From an uncultured Pseudomonadota bacterium (lineage in GTDB: Bacteria > Pseudomonadota > Alphaproteobacteria > RF32 > CAG-239), in assembly GCA_902788365.1 (NCBI GenBank), contig CADAJN010000008.1, forward strand, positions 54,544 through 118,543: 64,000 nucleotides of DNA, written 5' to 3'. The position numbers were made by a program, and so were the translations under genes. Every line of letters begins with the position of its first letter. The stretch's first letter is position 1. Below the pieces are notes generated by a model, which was not told where the DNA came from, made no database searches, and saw only the letters and a program-made list of their open reading frames with translations. Of the stretch, positions 16,791-26,572 are shown piece by piece.

Positions 16791-16820
16791 AGCATAGATT
16801 TTTACAAAATTCAACGTCAA
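16791..16820 (-). promoter_or_regulatory. Promoter of leuS-lptE-holA
   Basis: Minus strand TTGACG (16815-16820), 18-bp spacer, TATGCT (16791-16796), about 45 bp upstream of the leuS start codon. Confidence 0.5.
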
Positions 16821-16896
16821 TAAGGGTTATACACACCGCTTTCATTAACGAAATAATAACTGTTTTGGCGTATTTTATCACATTAAGGAGAGAGCA

Positions 16897-18015
16897 ATGA
16901 ACGATACTCAGTTTTTACAATACGCACTTGAGCAATCTTTCCGCCATCCGAATTTTAAAAATTTCAATCAAATAGATTTTCAATTTAACTTTGATTCTAA
17001 GGGCAATGGCGTTTTTGTTCCTTCCAATAACAATCTTTCATTGTTTATCCTCAGCGCGGCAAAAATCAAAAAGATGATAAGAGCATCGCGTGCCGACGCC
17101 AAGCAAGAAGATATTTTACAAGAATACCAAACATTCAAACACGACTTTACCGAAAACATTATCATTCCCAAAGACATCGCGGAAATTAACCAGCTGTGCG
17201 AATTGCTCAGCATAGAATTGACTAACCGGCAAACGGCGCAAAAACAACGTTTAACCGCCATGCTGATGCCGCCCGATTTTGCCGCTCAGGTTGAACAAAG
17301 CGGCAAACAATATCGGCAATGTTTGGCCAAGCTTCGCAAATATCAAAAAGAGCACGCCATGGCGTGGTCAATCGCGCTCGTCAAAGAATTTACCACCTAT
17401 CATCGGCGTGTTATGCGGCATTTTTTAGGCTGGAGCATTTGGGGCTGGAAAAACAAACGTTTGTTGCAAAAATATTTGGTTGAGGCGGTTGAAATTTTGC
17501 TCTCCGGCGAGCGCCTGCCGTCTGATTTTGCTGAAACCAAAACCTTTAAGGGGCGAGATTCGCGCGACGCATATTTGCGCGCATTGCAACAATTTGTGCT
17601 CAAAATAACCGCCATGAGCGGCAATGAAGCTTTGCTGATTTTAATTAAAAACTTTCTGCTTAATCATAAAACTTATGCCAAAGAATTCAAGGCTTTCCGC
17701 CGAATGCAAACTGCCGAAAACATCGCTGATGTTTTGGCTTATAAGCAAACAACACAAAAGGTGTTTAACGGCTTTGCCGAAATGTGCTATTTAGATGCGG
17801 TCAAAACGGCATTTATACAAATTTATTTAGAGCAATGCCCGGTAGAACGCCATCCGGAATTGCCGACCGTCGCACCGGAACGCGAATTCCGCAAAGTGCA
17901 AAAATTGCTCAAGGCTAATGAAAAAATTGATTGCTCAAAATCCAAAACCGGCCAATTGTTTACGCAGACATCGGCTACCTATCAAACCGCACTCAACCGT
18001 TTTAATAAAAAATAA
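16897..18015 (+). CDS. Hypothetical protein, 372 residues
   Basis: No family was recognised. A strong AAGGAGAG ribosome site precedes the ATG. The protein is predominantly helical and basic, without signal peptide or membrane segments. A long charged region around residues 85-190 (YRQCLAKLRKYQKEHAMAW) suggests coiled coil. A basic aromatic patch (MRHFLGWSIWGWKNKRLL) lies near residue 180, and the C-terminus is Lys-rich. It stands alone between leuS (divergent) and a repeat-filled gap before convergent rodA. Its size and composition resemble other unknown cytoplasmic proteins in this window (25006-25896, 7727-8209), which may be lineage-specific genes. Confidence 0.8.
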   Translation: MNDTQFLQYALEQSFRHPNFKNFNQIDFQFNFDSKGNGVFVPSNNNLSLFILSAAKIKKMIRASRADAKQEDILQEYQTFKHDFTENIIIPKDIAEINQLCELLSIELTNRQTAQKQRLTAMLMPPDFAAQVEQSGKQYRQCLAKLRKYQKEHAMAWSIALVKEFTTYHRRVMRHFLGWSIWGWKNKRLLQKYLVEAVEILLSGERLPSDFAETKTFKGRDSRDAYLRALQQFVLKITAMSGNEALLILIKNFLLNHKTYAKEFKAFRRMQTAENIADVLAYKQTTQKVFNGFAEMCYLDAVKTAFIQIYLEQCPVERHPELPTVAPEREFRKVQKLLKANEKIDCSKSKTGQLFTQTSATYQTALNRFNKK

Positions 18016-18025
18016 CTCTATACCG

Positions 18026-18180
18026 TCATGCAGAGGAGTGTACAGCACTCCGTAGGCATCTCCACACAAAGTGCGGACTAAAAATATAACCTGTCATCGC
18101 TCGTTCAGCGCCAGTCTGAACGATAAGCGATCTTCCGCTTTATTCTCTCCCCGCAAGCGGGGAGCTGGAGGGGCTAATCT
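18026..18180. repeat. Dispersed palindromic repeats
   Basis: Two TGTCAT-type units fill most of this gap. The first has GGAGTGtacaGCACTCC, then GTAGGCATCTCCACAC and GTGCGG. The second starts CTGTCATCGCTCG. They are followed by a CTCCCCGC/GCGGGGAG hairpin (18147-18164). They could terminate the convergent genes on either side. Confidence 0.75.
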
Positions 18181-18259
18181 ACCCTTATAAACACTAACCT
18201 TATAACAACCACAGTATTACATCTACCGCTTCTTCTCTCCACGGCACACCCCTTGTCCC

Positions 18260-19393
18260 TTAATCGTCAAAGCTCAATTTCTTTGTAGAACTGTTAGACA
18301 TACACAAAATGATGCCGAAACTGGCCATAATTGAAAACATCACCGTTCCGCCGTATGAAATCAGCGGCAGCGGCACACCAACCACCGGCAAAACACCCAT
18401 CACCATAGCGGTGTTAATAAACACATACAAAAAATAATTGGTATTAAGGCCGATAATCACCAGTTTTGCAAAATAGTTGCGCGCCCGAAACGCAAATAAA
18501 TAACCGATAGCCAGCAGTAAAATATTGATAAACAATAACGACAAACTGCCGATTAAACCGAATTCTTCCGAAAACATCGTAAAAATAAAGTCCGTATGCT
18601 TTTCCGGCAAAAAGTTAAGGTGTGTTTGCGTGCCGTGCAAAAAGCCCTTGCCCCACAAACCGCCCGAACCGAACGCAATTTTAGATTGAATAATGTGATA
18701 GCCTGTGCCCAGCGGATCACGTTCCGGATTCAAAAACGTCAACACGCGATTTTTCTGATATTCATGCAAAAAGCTCCAAATAATCGGCAACGCTGCCCCT
18801 CCTGAAGCAATTACCAGTGCAAATTTCCACCACTCAACACCCACCGCCCAAAACATCATACCGGCCGTAATTAAAAGCATTAACGCCGTGCCCAAATCGG
18901 GCTCCAAAATAATCAATCCCACCGGCAACAAAGCACCGATGGCCGGAATAATAACGCCGCGCACCGAATGAATCCCTTGCATGGTAATAGCGCTGAAATA
19001 GCGCGCCATAAACAGCACTAAACCGATTTTCATCAGCTCGGACGGTTGCAATTTAAACAATCCGAAGTTAATCCAGCGCTGTGCCCCCATACCTATATGA
19101 CCAAAAACTTCCACTGCCAACAGCAATAACAGTGTTACAAAATAAAAAGCATACGCCGCCCGATAATAGTGCCGCACATCAATCAGCGCCATACCCACCA
19201 TCAGCACAAATGCCAGCCCGAAACGCGCCAAATGCTTGAGAGCCCATGGATTCCATGCCCCGTTTGCCGCCGAATAAAGTGTCACAGTGCCGATAATCGC
19301 CAGCAAAATAATCAAAAAGACATACGAAAAACTGAGGCGCAAAATTTTTCCCCACATATTTTCTTCACGATTTGCAAATTCCAACTGCAACAT
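18260..19393 (-). CDS. rodA: Rod-shape peptidoglycan polymerase RodA
   Basis: A 377-residue SEDS-family integral membrane glycosyltransferase that polymerises lipid II in the elongation complex, working with PBP2. About ten hydrophobic segments are seen. Family motifs are GAQRWINFGLFKLQPSELMKI near residue 105, ILEPDLGTALM near 160, the FGSGGLWGKGFLHGTQT loop near 245, FLPEKHTDFIFTMFSEEFG (catalytic Asp region) near 275, and GVPLPLISYGGTVMFS near 350. The start at 19393 has GGGGCGG upstream and follows the mrdA stop by nine bases; the ATG at 19357 is a credible alternative that matches family N-termini. It is last in mreB-mreC-mreD-mrdA-rodA. Confidence 0.95.
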   Translation of the reverse strand: MLQLEFANREENMWGKILRLSFSYVFLIILLAIIGTVTLYSAANGAWNPWALKHLARFGLAFVLMVGMALIDVRHYYRAAYAFYFVTLLLLLAVEVFGHIGMGAQRWINFGLFKLQPSELMKIGLVLFMARYFSAITMQGIHSVRGVIIPAIGALLPVGLIILEPDLGTALMLLITAGMMFWAVGVEWWKFALVIASGGAALPIIWSFLHEYQKNRVLTFLNPERDPLGTGYHIIQSKIAFGSGGLWGKGFLHGTQTHLNFLPEKHTDFIFTMFSEEFGLIGSLSLLFINILLLAIGYLFAFRARNYFAKLVIIGLNTNYFLYVFINTAMVMGVLPVVGVPLPLISYGGTVMFSIMASFGIILCMSNSSTKKLSFDD

Positions 19394-19402
19394 TTTCCGC
19401 CC

Positions 19403-21211
19403 CTATTTAATATCCAAACGCAACGCTTCTTGTAAAATCGCACTGGCAATCGGCGCCGCCACCGCCGCACCCGATGAGCCGTGTTCCACCACCACCGCCA
19501 CGGCATAACGCGGCTTTTCTATCGGCGTAAACCCGACAAACAAAGCATGATTTCTAAGCCGCCACGGCAAATTCTCTTCGCGAATAATACCGGTGCGCCG
19601 CTCCCGCATAGAAATGCGCCGCACTTGCGTGGTGCCGGTTTTTCCACCCATTTTAACGCCGTCCAAATTAAATCTTGCCTTGCGCGCCGTGCCGTCAATG
19701 GCATTAACCACATCAAACATACCCTGTTTCACAATTTCTATGTGGCGTCGCGAAATATCCAACCGCTTAATCTTACGTAATTCTCCGGCGCTCGGTTTAA
19801 AAAACGTCGGTTTTATCGCATAGCCGCCGTTAACCACACGCGCCAACATGGTTGCCAACTGCAGCGGCGTAGCCAAAACATACCCCTGTCCAATTCCGGC
19901 ATTTGCCGTATCTCCTTTGGTCCAAAACGTGCCTTTGGTTTTTCTTTTCCACTCCTGCGACGGAATAAGCCCGCTTTTCTGATTATCCAACCCCACATCA
20001 AGCACTTGTCCCATACCGAGTTTAAGCGCCATATCGTGAATTTTATCAATACCGACCCGCATCGCCGCCTCATAAAAATAAATATCGCACGAATATTTAA
20101 GCGCTTCAATAATATTAAGAGGTCCGTGTCCGACATGTTTCCAACAGTGAAACCGATTTGAACCGATATCCATGCCGCCCAAACAATTAAAATGCGTATC
20201 CACATCAACCACACCGGCTTCCAGCGCCGCCAATGCCACCACAATCTTGAATGTTGACCCCGGCGAATATTGTCCCGACACGGCTTTGTTAATCAATGGC
20301 GTGCGCTCGTTGTTAAGCAACTCATTCCAATGCTTATAGCTAATGCCGTTGGTAAACAGATTCGGATCAAACGATGGTGTGGAAACCAGCGCCAAAATCT
20401 CACCGGTATGCACATCTAAAACCACTGCCGCTCCGCTGTGTTCGCCAAATGCTTTATAAGCGGCTTTTTGCAAACGTGAATCAATGCTGATTTGTATGCT
20501 TTGTCCCTCACTGCCGGCATCGCGCTCAATCTCTTTCATCACACGTCCGTAAGCATTAACTTCCAACTTAACCGTGCCGCCTTGGCCCTGCAATTTGTAA
20601 TCAAAAGCTTTTTCCAAACCCGACTTACCGATTTTAAATCCCGGCACCAAATACAACGGGCTGTCTTTTTTGTCCCTATCCGAAACCGGCCCCACATAGC
20701 CCAAAACATGCGCATATAAATCGGCATACGGATAAAACCGATTCAATCCCTCGTTAATTTCAATCCCCGGCAAATCCGGCGCATTGAGCATAATCTTAGA
20801 CACTTCGTCCCATTGTAAATTGCTTTTCAACTTAATCGGAATAAAACGACGTCTGTTCTTAATGCTTTGCGCCACTTTTTCATCTTCTTCTTCACTCAGA
20901 GGTAATAATTTTTGAAATGTCTCCACTGTTTGGCTGATATCATTAGTCTGCTCGGCAATAAGCAGCGCCTGAAAATCCTGATTATTTTTTGCCAATACCT
21001 CACCGTTACGGTCATAAATCATACCGCGCGGCGGCACCAAAAAGCGCGTAGAAATGCGATTTTCTTCCGACATCACACGATATTTATCTGCCTCCATAAT
21101 TTGCAAATAATAAAGACGCACGGCAATCACCACAAACGCCAACAAATTCAGCAGCACAATAAACATCAAGCGCCGATTTAAAACTCTGTCTTTTTCATTT
21201 TGATTACTCAT
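19403..21211 (-). CDS. mrdA: Penicillin-binding protein 2 (transpeptidase)
   Basis: A 602-residue class B penicillin-binding protein that cross-links peptidoglycan during cell elongation. It has an N-terminal membrane anchor (LMFIVLLNLLAFVVIAVRL, about residues 15-33) and a dimerisation domain with STRFLVPPRGMIYDRNG. The transpeptidase motifs are STFK (in GQYSPGSTFKIV, about residue 320), SCD (ALKYSCDIYFYE) and KTGTT (GGKTGTTQVRR). SCD in place of SxN is the usual PBP2 form. The start overlaps the mreD stop by 8 bp (ATGAGTAA). It acts with RodA, encoded next. It is a beta-lactam target by family. Confidence 0.97.
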   Translation of the reverse strand: MSNQNEKDRVLNRRLMFIVLLNLLAFVVIAVRLYYLQIMEADKYRVMSEENRISTRFLVPPRGMIYDRNGEVLAKNNQDFQALLIAEQTNDISQTVETFQKLLPLSEEEDEKVAQSIKNRRRFIPIKLKSNLQWDEVSKIMLNAPDLPGIEINEGLNRFYPYADLYAHVLGYVGPVSDRDKKDSPLYLVPGFKIGKSGLEKAFDYKLQGQGGTVKLEVNAYGRVMKEIERDAGSEGQSIQISIDSRLQKAAYKAFGEHSGAAVVLDVHTGEILALVSTPSFDPNLFTNGISYKHWNELLNNERTPLINKAVSGQYSPGSTFKIVVALAALEAGVVDVDTHFNCLGGMDIGSNRFHCWKHVGHGPLNIIEALKYSCDIYFYEAAMRVGIDKIHDMALKLGMGQVLDVGLDNQKSGLIPSQEWKRKTKGTFWTKGDTANAGIGQGYVLATPLQLATMLARVVNGGYAIKPTFFKPSAGELRKIKRLDISRRHIEIVKQGMFDVVNAIDGTARKARFNLDGVKMGGKTGTTQVRRISMRERRTGIIREENLPWRLRNHALFVGFTPIEKPRYAVAVVVEHGSSGAAVAAPIASAILQEALRLDIK

Positions 21212-21731
21212 CTATGCGCTCCTGTGGCAAAAATTTGCGCGCAATCAAAGCGTTAATATAGGCAATCAGCGGATAAAACATCACCGTTGAAAGCAGCCCC
21301 AAGCCGCTTCCGGCCAGCGGCAACAAATGATGAAAATACAAGCTCAAAAACGCCCATTTAAGCAACAAAAATGCTGTGCAAATAATCGCGAACGCCAACC
21401 AATTCACCCCAAATGAAGACATGCTGAAATATTTTCTTAACCAATCGGTTGTCCACACCAACAACATCATAATCATCACATTAACACCAACCGGCAACGA
21501 GCTGTAAATATCTATAATCAACCCCACCAAAAACGCCGAAAAAAAACCAAAAATATAGCCGCGGGTAAGGCTCCAATAATAAACGCAAATGATCCCGACC
21601 ACCGGCCGAAAATAATTAATTTGCACCGAATTTATCGGCATAAAAAACAAAAAAACCATCATCAGCGTTGCAATCAGCGGAATGCGGTGCACCGCAAAAA
21701 GTTTTAAATTTTCCCGCCAATTATCGCGCAT
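21204..21731 (-). CDS. mreD: Rod-shape-determining protein MreD
   Basis: A 175-residue integral membrane protein with five or six hydrophobic segments, the size and layout of MreD. Examples are LIATLMMVFLFFMPI, VVGIICVYYWSL, GFFSAFLVGLIIDIYSSLPVG and AFAIICTAFLLLKW. The stretch containing GLIIDIYSSLPVGVN matches the conserved GLIxD...PLG region of the family. The ATG at 21731 overlaps the mreC stop by 11 bp; the longer frame from 21809 is an out-of-frame read of mreC. MreD has little sequence conservation, so its place between mreC and mrdA is a major part of the evidence. Confidence 0.92.
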   Translation of the reverse strand: MRDNWRENLKLFAVHRIPLIATLMMVFLFFMPINSVQINYFRPVVGIICVYYWSLTRGYIFGFFSAFLVGLIIDIYSSLPVGVNVMIMMLLVWTTDWLRKYFSMSSFGVNWLAFAIICTAFLLLKWAFLSLYFHHLLPLAGSGLGLLSTVMFYPLIAYINALIARKFLPQERIDE

Positions 21732-22599
21732 TTTGTTCACTTTCCACAAAATCCACCGACAATTCGGCATCAGGTGCCAACCCGTAATCAACAATCCGCA
21801 CATATTCAACCCGGCTCAAATCAGCCATCGGCTCCACTTCCACCCTGTTGCCGTTAATTGAGCCGATAAACCCAATCGGCAACCCCGCCGGAAACATACC
21901 GCCCACACCGGATGTCACAACAATATCGCCTTCCTGAACATCTGTCGTTGAGCGCATAAAAATCAGTTGCGGCAAATCCTTGTTGTTGCCGCTTAAAATG
22001 CCGCGCACCCGCGTGCGCTCCACCACCACCGGAATCTTAGAGTTAATGTCGGTAATCAAAATCACCTTGGCATAAGGCGGACTAACCGTATCTATGCGAC
22101 CGATAACGCTTTCGTCGCCCATCACGATTTGACCTTTTTTAACCGCCTCGTTTCCCACATAAATCAGCAACAAATGTGTAAACTTATCGCCCGATTCGGC
22201 CACCACCTGCGCGCTCATAAACGATGCCTCTGCCGGCGGCACATAGTTCAAAAGACGCGATAGCAATTGGTTTTCCACTTCCAACGTGCGCACCTTGTTT
22301 TGTAAAATCATCATTTGCTTATTTTCGTCGCGCAACAGCTGATTTTCGGCATAAATATGGCTGATATCATAAAAATACGTCCACACATGATGAATAACGC
22401 GCGCCGGCAATTCCACCACCTGCATCACCGGACCGGTAACTTTAATCACCACCTTATTCAGAGCCTCAATTGCCACACTGTCAAACCGACTGAGCATAAT
22501 AAACAGAAAGGCCGTTAAAAACAAAATAACCACAAACAGTTTGCGGAACAAATCTTTCAGCTCGCCCACTTTAATAAGCAATACTTTTTGCCGCACCAT
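21721..22599 (-). CDS. mreC: Rod-shape-determining protein MreC
   Basis: A 292-residue bitopic protein. A membrane segment lies at about residues 20-40 (LFVVILFLTAFLFIML), followed by a periplasmic coiled coil (ENQLLRDENKQMMILQNK, VRTLEVENQLLSRLL) and two beta-rich domains ending DVQEGDIVVTSGVGGMFPAG and PIGFIGSI. Motifs such as VIGRIDTVSPPYAKVILITD are typical. MreC links MreB filaments to PBP2 and RodA in the elongasome. It starts 27 bp after mreB and runs into mreD. Confidence 0.95.
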   Translation of the reverse strand: MVRQKVLLIKVGELKDLFRKLFVVILFLTAFLFIMLSRFDSVAIEALNKVVIKVTGPVMQVVELPARVIHHVWTYFYDISHIYAENQLLRDENKQMMILQNKVRTLEVENQLLSRLLNYVPPAEASFMSAQVVAESGDKFTHLLLIYVGNEAVKKGQIVMGDESVIGRIDTVSPPYAKVILITDINSKIPVVVERTRVRGILSGNNKDLPQLIFMRSTTDVQEGDIVVTSGVGGMFPAGLPIGFIGSINGNRVEVEPMADLSRVEYVRIVDYGLAPDAELSVDFVESEQNAR

Positions 22600-22626
22600 C
22601 TGCCGGATTCCTTTTATGTTTTTGGA

Positions 22627-23728
<1,102 letters not shown>

Positions 23729-23805
23729 GCGATATTTTTTAAAAATTTACTATCTTAAAGATATACTAAACAGTATAACCTGTTCTTTTGAATAATCCTT
23801 ATTCT

Positions 23806-24140
23806 GTCATCCTCGCACTCTCTTTTTTAATCCTTTATGGCCTGCAGAGGCTTTGTTATTTCTGCACCATCTCACAACAGCCGCCCGACCAATCCTATAT
23901 CTAAAGTCATATATCTTCTGCATTATTGATTTTTTAATAAATCCACTATAAAATGAAGCCTGAAAGTATATAATATACTCATATTCAAACGACGACTTTC
24001 TCGTGCAAAGCATGAGGATTTCGGTAAAAAAAATGAGGCATTCTCGCTCTCTTTTCTAACCGTCATCCTCGCACTTGATGCGAGGATCTCGGCAAAAAAA
24101 ACAAACTGTCATTCCGCACTTGATGCAGAATCTCAGCAAA
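23806..24140. repeat. Dispersed TGTCAT repeats upstream of the prepilin gene
   Basis: The gap 23665-24162 (498 bp) has no convincing gene. It contains repeat units at about 23806, 24063 and 24108: CGTCATCCTCGCACttgaTGCGAGGATCTC and CTGTCATTCCGCACttgaTGCAGAATCTC, each a hairpin around the CACTTGATG core. A minus-strand frame of 68 codons overlaps them and has no recognisable content. Confidence 0.7.
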
Positions 24141-24162
24141 GAAAAACTATAGGAGATTTTCA

Positions 24163-24852
24163 ATGATTAATCAGAAAAAATTAGAATCTGGCCGTTCTAT
24201 GATTGAAATGCTCGGCGTGTTGGCTATTATCGGCGTTTTGTCGGTTGGCGGTATCGCCGGATATTCAAAAGCCATGTTGAAATATAAAACCAACAAAGCT
24301 GTTGATGAAATCACCCAACTCGCCAGTAACATTCGTATTGCTTTCAGCAATGCCAGAGACTACACCGATTTAGGTGATGGTACCGGCAACGGCGGTAAAA
24401 TTATTGATGCTTATAACATTTTACCGGGTGAAATGTATGAAAACAAAGACGGTAACGGCACCAACACTTATCAAACCCCGTGGGGCACACCGGTTCACTT
24501 CAGTGTTTCACAAAGAACACAAAATGATACCGGTCACAATCGTGCTTTCCAAATTACATTTGAAAACATTCCGTCTTCAGCTTGTGCTGAATTAGCTTTG
24601 GCCGATTGGGGTGGCAACGCTTCCGGTTCAGGCTTAATTGCCATGAGCACGGCTTCAGGTTCTTCACCGACCGATTTGGCTGGTTATTATGAAGATGCCT
24701 GCACCGGCGTAACAGATAAAGTTCACTGTATTGTGAACCCGGGACAATCTATTGATGATGCCGGCCACGAAGGCTTCCCGGTTGGTCCGAGCTCGGCTGT
24801 GTTAGGCTGCGGCAACACCGGCTTTTCTTCAATGGCTTGGAAGTTCTATTGA
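24163..24852 (+). CDS. Prepilin-like protein with type IV pilin N-terminus
   Basis: A 229-residue protein with a prepilin N-terminus: a short basic leader MINQKKLESG, then RSMIEMLGVLAIIGVLSVGG. Gly before Arg is the predicted prepilin-peptidase site, Glu is at +5, and the next 20 residues are hydrophobic. Arg at +1, where Phe or Met is usual, is notable. A helix and globular domain follow with CAELALADW and a C-terminal GCGNTGFSSMAWKFY. The gene at 55592-56236 is a paralogue sharing SGRSM-EM-G, CA-LA--DW and W-FY. It probably becomes a pilus or pseudopilus subunit at the inner membrane. GGAG precedes the ATG. No pilus assembly genes are in the window. Confidence 0.85.
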   Translation: MINQKKLESGRSMIEMLGVLAIIGVLSVGGIAGYSKAMLKYKTNKAVDEITQLASNIRIAFSNARDYTDLGDGTGNGGKIIDAYNILPGEMYENKDGNGTNTYQTPWGTPVHFSVSQRTQNDTGHNRAFQITFENIPSSACAELALADWGGNASGSGLIAMSTASGSSPTDLAGYYEDACTGVTDKVHCIVNPGQSIDDAGHEGFPVGPSSAVLGCGNTGFSSMAWKFY

Positions 24853-24878
24853 TTTAGAGCATAAAAGCTATCACAAAA

Positions 24879-24904
24879 AACGCTCCCTCACCGGAGCGTT
24901 TTTT
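24879..24904 (+). terminator. Intrinsic terminator after the prepilin gene
   Basis: AACGCTCC/GGAGCGTT stem with a short loop, followed by TTTTTT, 26 bp after the stop codon. Confidence 0.85.
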
Positions 24905-24915
24905 ATTGAAAACAA

Positions 24916-24990
24916 TCTGTCATGCCACCGCGCTTTGCATGGATAAAAAACAACCTGTCATGCCTCCGCACCCCGCGCGGATAAGACATC
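24916..24990. repeat. Two short TGTCATGCC repeat units
   Basis: CTGTCATGCCACCGCGCTTTGC and CTGTCATGCCTCCGCACC..GCGCGG are shortened members of the dispersed family, between the prepilin terminator and the convergent gene at 25006. Confidence 0.65.
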
Positions 24991-25005
24991 TTCTAATTCT
25001 TAAAA

Positions 25006-25896
25006 CTAAAACCGTCCTTCTTTACGTGCTTTTTCCTTGCCATAATCAATGGCTCTGTAACAACATTCTCTCCAATCAAAACTATCTCCCTCGTATTTAT
25101 CAGCCTTCTTGGTATCTTTAATAGCCTTGTAGTCTTTTTTTAACAACATACTAAATCTGCTTTTCGTATCAAAGTTTACATTACGCCGATATAAATTGTT
25201 GCTGGCGAGTTCCAACCCCTCTTCCAAAAGCGCAATCCGCTCTTTAATCTTCAGCGGTTCTTTAACAATGGCATCAATAATTGACAGCCGTTCGGTCCGC
25301 TGTTGCGGTGTCAAACCCGATAACGCTCTCAGTCTCTTTCCGCTCTTGTCGGCCACCAAACCCAGTTCGCCCAAAAACGTAAAGCGCATTTTATCATTCA
25401 TTTTGCCATAAAGTTGATTCATTGTGCCCAAATAAACGCTTCTGTCGGCACCTCGGCGATGAAAAAACGCCTGTTTTGCCGTCAAATTCAAATCAACATC
25501 ACAGCCCTGCGGCATCGTATCGGCCTTTTTACGCAACACATTCATATACCACTTATCGCCGCCGCCGTTAATATCAATAAATCCCAACAATGTGTTATAC
25601 AAAGCGGCCTTATTTTGCGGATGAATATTGCTTTTTTCTACAAATTTTTCATATTGATTAGCCGCTTCAACACTTTTCGGATCATCCAAATCCACATTTT
25701 CTTCCATGGCCAAATGTTCAAACGCCCGCACTTTGGCATCAAATTGTGCCACCTCGGAAAATTGCGCTGCCGTTAAAACGCGCTGTTCCAAAAGCTCTTG
25801 TAAATATGCGGCGGCCACATCATTACCTTGCGCATCATAGCGCTCGCGGCATAACTTATCTATAAACGTGTTAATAAAGATGTTATCGTTTTCCAT
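25006..25896 (-). CDS. Hypothetical protein, 296 residues
   Basis: No family was recognised. The start at 25896 (MENDNIFINTFIDKL) was chosen because GGAGG lies five bases upstream; a TTG five codons earlier lies inside that ribosome site. The protein is helical, charged and without signal peptide or membrane segments: AAAYLQELLEQRVLTAAQF, VEAANQYEKFVEKS, LTPQQRTERLSIIDAIVKEP and a Lys/Arg-rich C-terminus with DSFDWRECCYRAIDYGKEKA. It is 22 bp before the acetyltransferase stop-to-start junction in the same direction, so the two are probably co-transcribed. Function unknown. Confidence 0.8.
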   Translation of the reverse strand: MENDNIFINTFIDKLCRERYDAQGNDVAAAYLQELLEQRVLTAAQFSEVAQFDAKVRAFEHLAMEENVDLDDPKSVEAANQYEKFVEKSNIHPQNKAALYNTLLGFIDINGGGDKWYMNVLRKKADTMPQGCDVDLNLTAKQAFFHRRGADRSVYLGTMNQLYGKMNDKMRFTFLGELGLVADKSGKRLRALSGLTPQQRTERLSIIDAIVKEPLKIKERIALLEEGLELASNNLYRRNVNFDTKSRFSMLLKKDYKAIKDTKKADKYEGDSFDWRECCYRAIDYGKEKARKEGRF

Positions 25897-25918
25897 TATC
25901 GCCTCCGCCAATCAGATG

Positions 25919-26356
25919 CTATATATCTTTGACCATCTTCATAAAGGTAATGCCTTGTTCGTCAAAGGCTTCTCCCTCGGAGCGATAGCCCATTTTTTCA
26001 TAAAAGCCGACCACAAACAACATGGCGTGCATCACAATCTGCGAATATCCGGCTTCTTTGGCGCGCTTTTCGGCATATTTTACCAACTCGCGCCCGATAC
26101 CTTCGCCCTGATAAATGGTATCTACCGCCACCTGCATTAAGCGAATACGCTCATCATCCATCGGTGCCAAAATCAACCCGCCGACCAAGCGTCCGTCCAG
26201 TGATTCCACACAACCGATGTGCAAATAATGCGCCTCTTCCGGCCGAAACGAGTCCAAAAACTTCAACCCCAGCGGCTCAAGCAAAATTTTATAACGCAGT
26301 TCAACTAATTCGTTATATCGCGATGAACCAAATTCAATATCTATCATTTTGCGCAT
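25919..26356 (-). CDS. GNAT family N-acetyltransferase
   Basis: A 145-residue single-domain GNAT acetyltransferase that moves acetyl from acetyl-CoA to an amine. The acetyl-CoA pyrophosphate-binding motif is QGEGIGRELVKYAEKRAKE near residue 80, preceded by the beta-strand IRLMQVAVDTIY and followed by IVMHAMLFVVGFYEKMGYR, the motif B region with the catalytic-type Tyr. The start at 26356 (MRKMIDIEF) follows GGAGAATGCT. The substrate cannot be told from sequence. It precedes the 25006-25896 gene in the same orientation. Confidence 0.88.
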   Translation of the reverse strand: MRKMIDIEFGSSRYNELVELRYKILLEPLGLKFLDSFRPEEAHYLHIGCVESLDGRLVGGLILAPMDDERIRLMQVAVDTIYQGEGIGRELVKYAEKRAKEAGYSQIVMHAMLFVVGFYEKMGYRSEGEAFDEQGITFMKMVKDI

Positions 26357-26375
26357 AGCATTCTCCTTTTTTCGA

Positions 26376-26470
26376 ACCGTCATTCTCTCACTCTTCCTTT
26401 AAACTGTCATGCTGAGCGAGTGAAACGAGCGTGAGCATCTCCGCACTTCAGTGCGGTAACAATGACATTC
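26376..26470. repeat. Dispersed TGTCATGCTGAGCG repeat
   Basis: A clear member of the family: CTGTCATGCTGAGCGAGTGAAACGAGCGTGAGCATCTCCGCACttcaGTGCGG. It has an inner CTGAGCG..CGTGAG pairing and a terminal CCGCAC/GTGCGG hairpin. It lies between the divergent acetyltransferase and lepA genes. Confidence 0.8.
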
Positions 26471-26520
26471 CTTTTATCTAGCTTTATTAAAACATATTTT
26501 TTAGTATTTGACAATAACTA

Positions 26521-26549
26521 TTGCAAGCGTGCAAAAAATAATTTATCTT
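26521..26549 (+). promoter_or_regulatory. Probable lepA promoter
   Basis: TTGCAA (26521-26526), 17-bp spacer, TATCTT (26544-26549), about 24 bp upstream of the lepA ATG. Confidence 0.4.
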
Positions 26550-26572
26550 GAGGTCAATTTTAAGGAGACATA

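Noticed and set aside
2307..21731. Recurrent 11-bp gene overlaps (metG, leuS/lptE, lptE/holA, mreC/mreD)
   Set aside because: Striking, but explained by ordinary translational coupling in the +2 frame of compact operons; other overlaps of 1, 4, 8, 14 and 23 bp also occur.
23807..24013. Minus-strand 68-codon frame in the gap before the prepilin gene
   Set aside because: It overlaps dispersed repeats, has no ribosome site or recognisable content; remnant of an older gene cannot be excluded.
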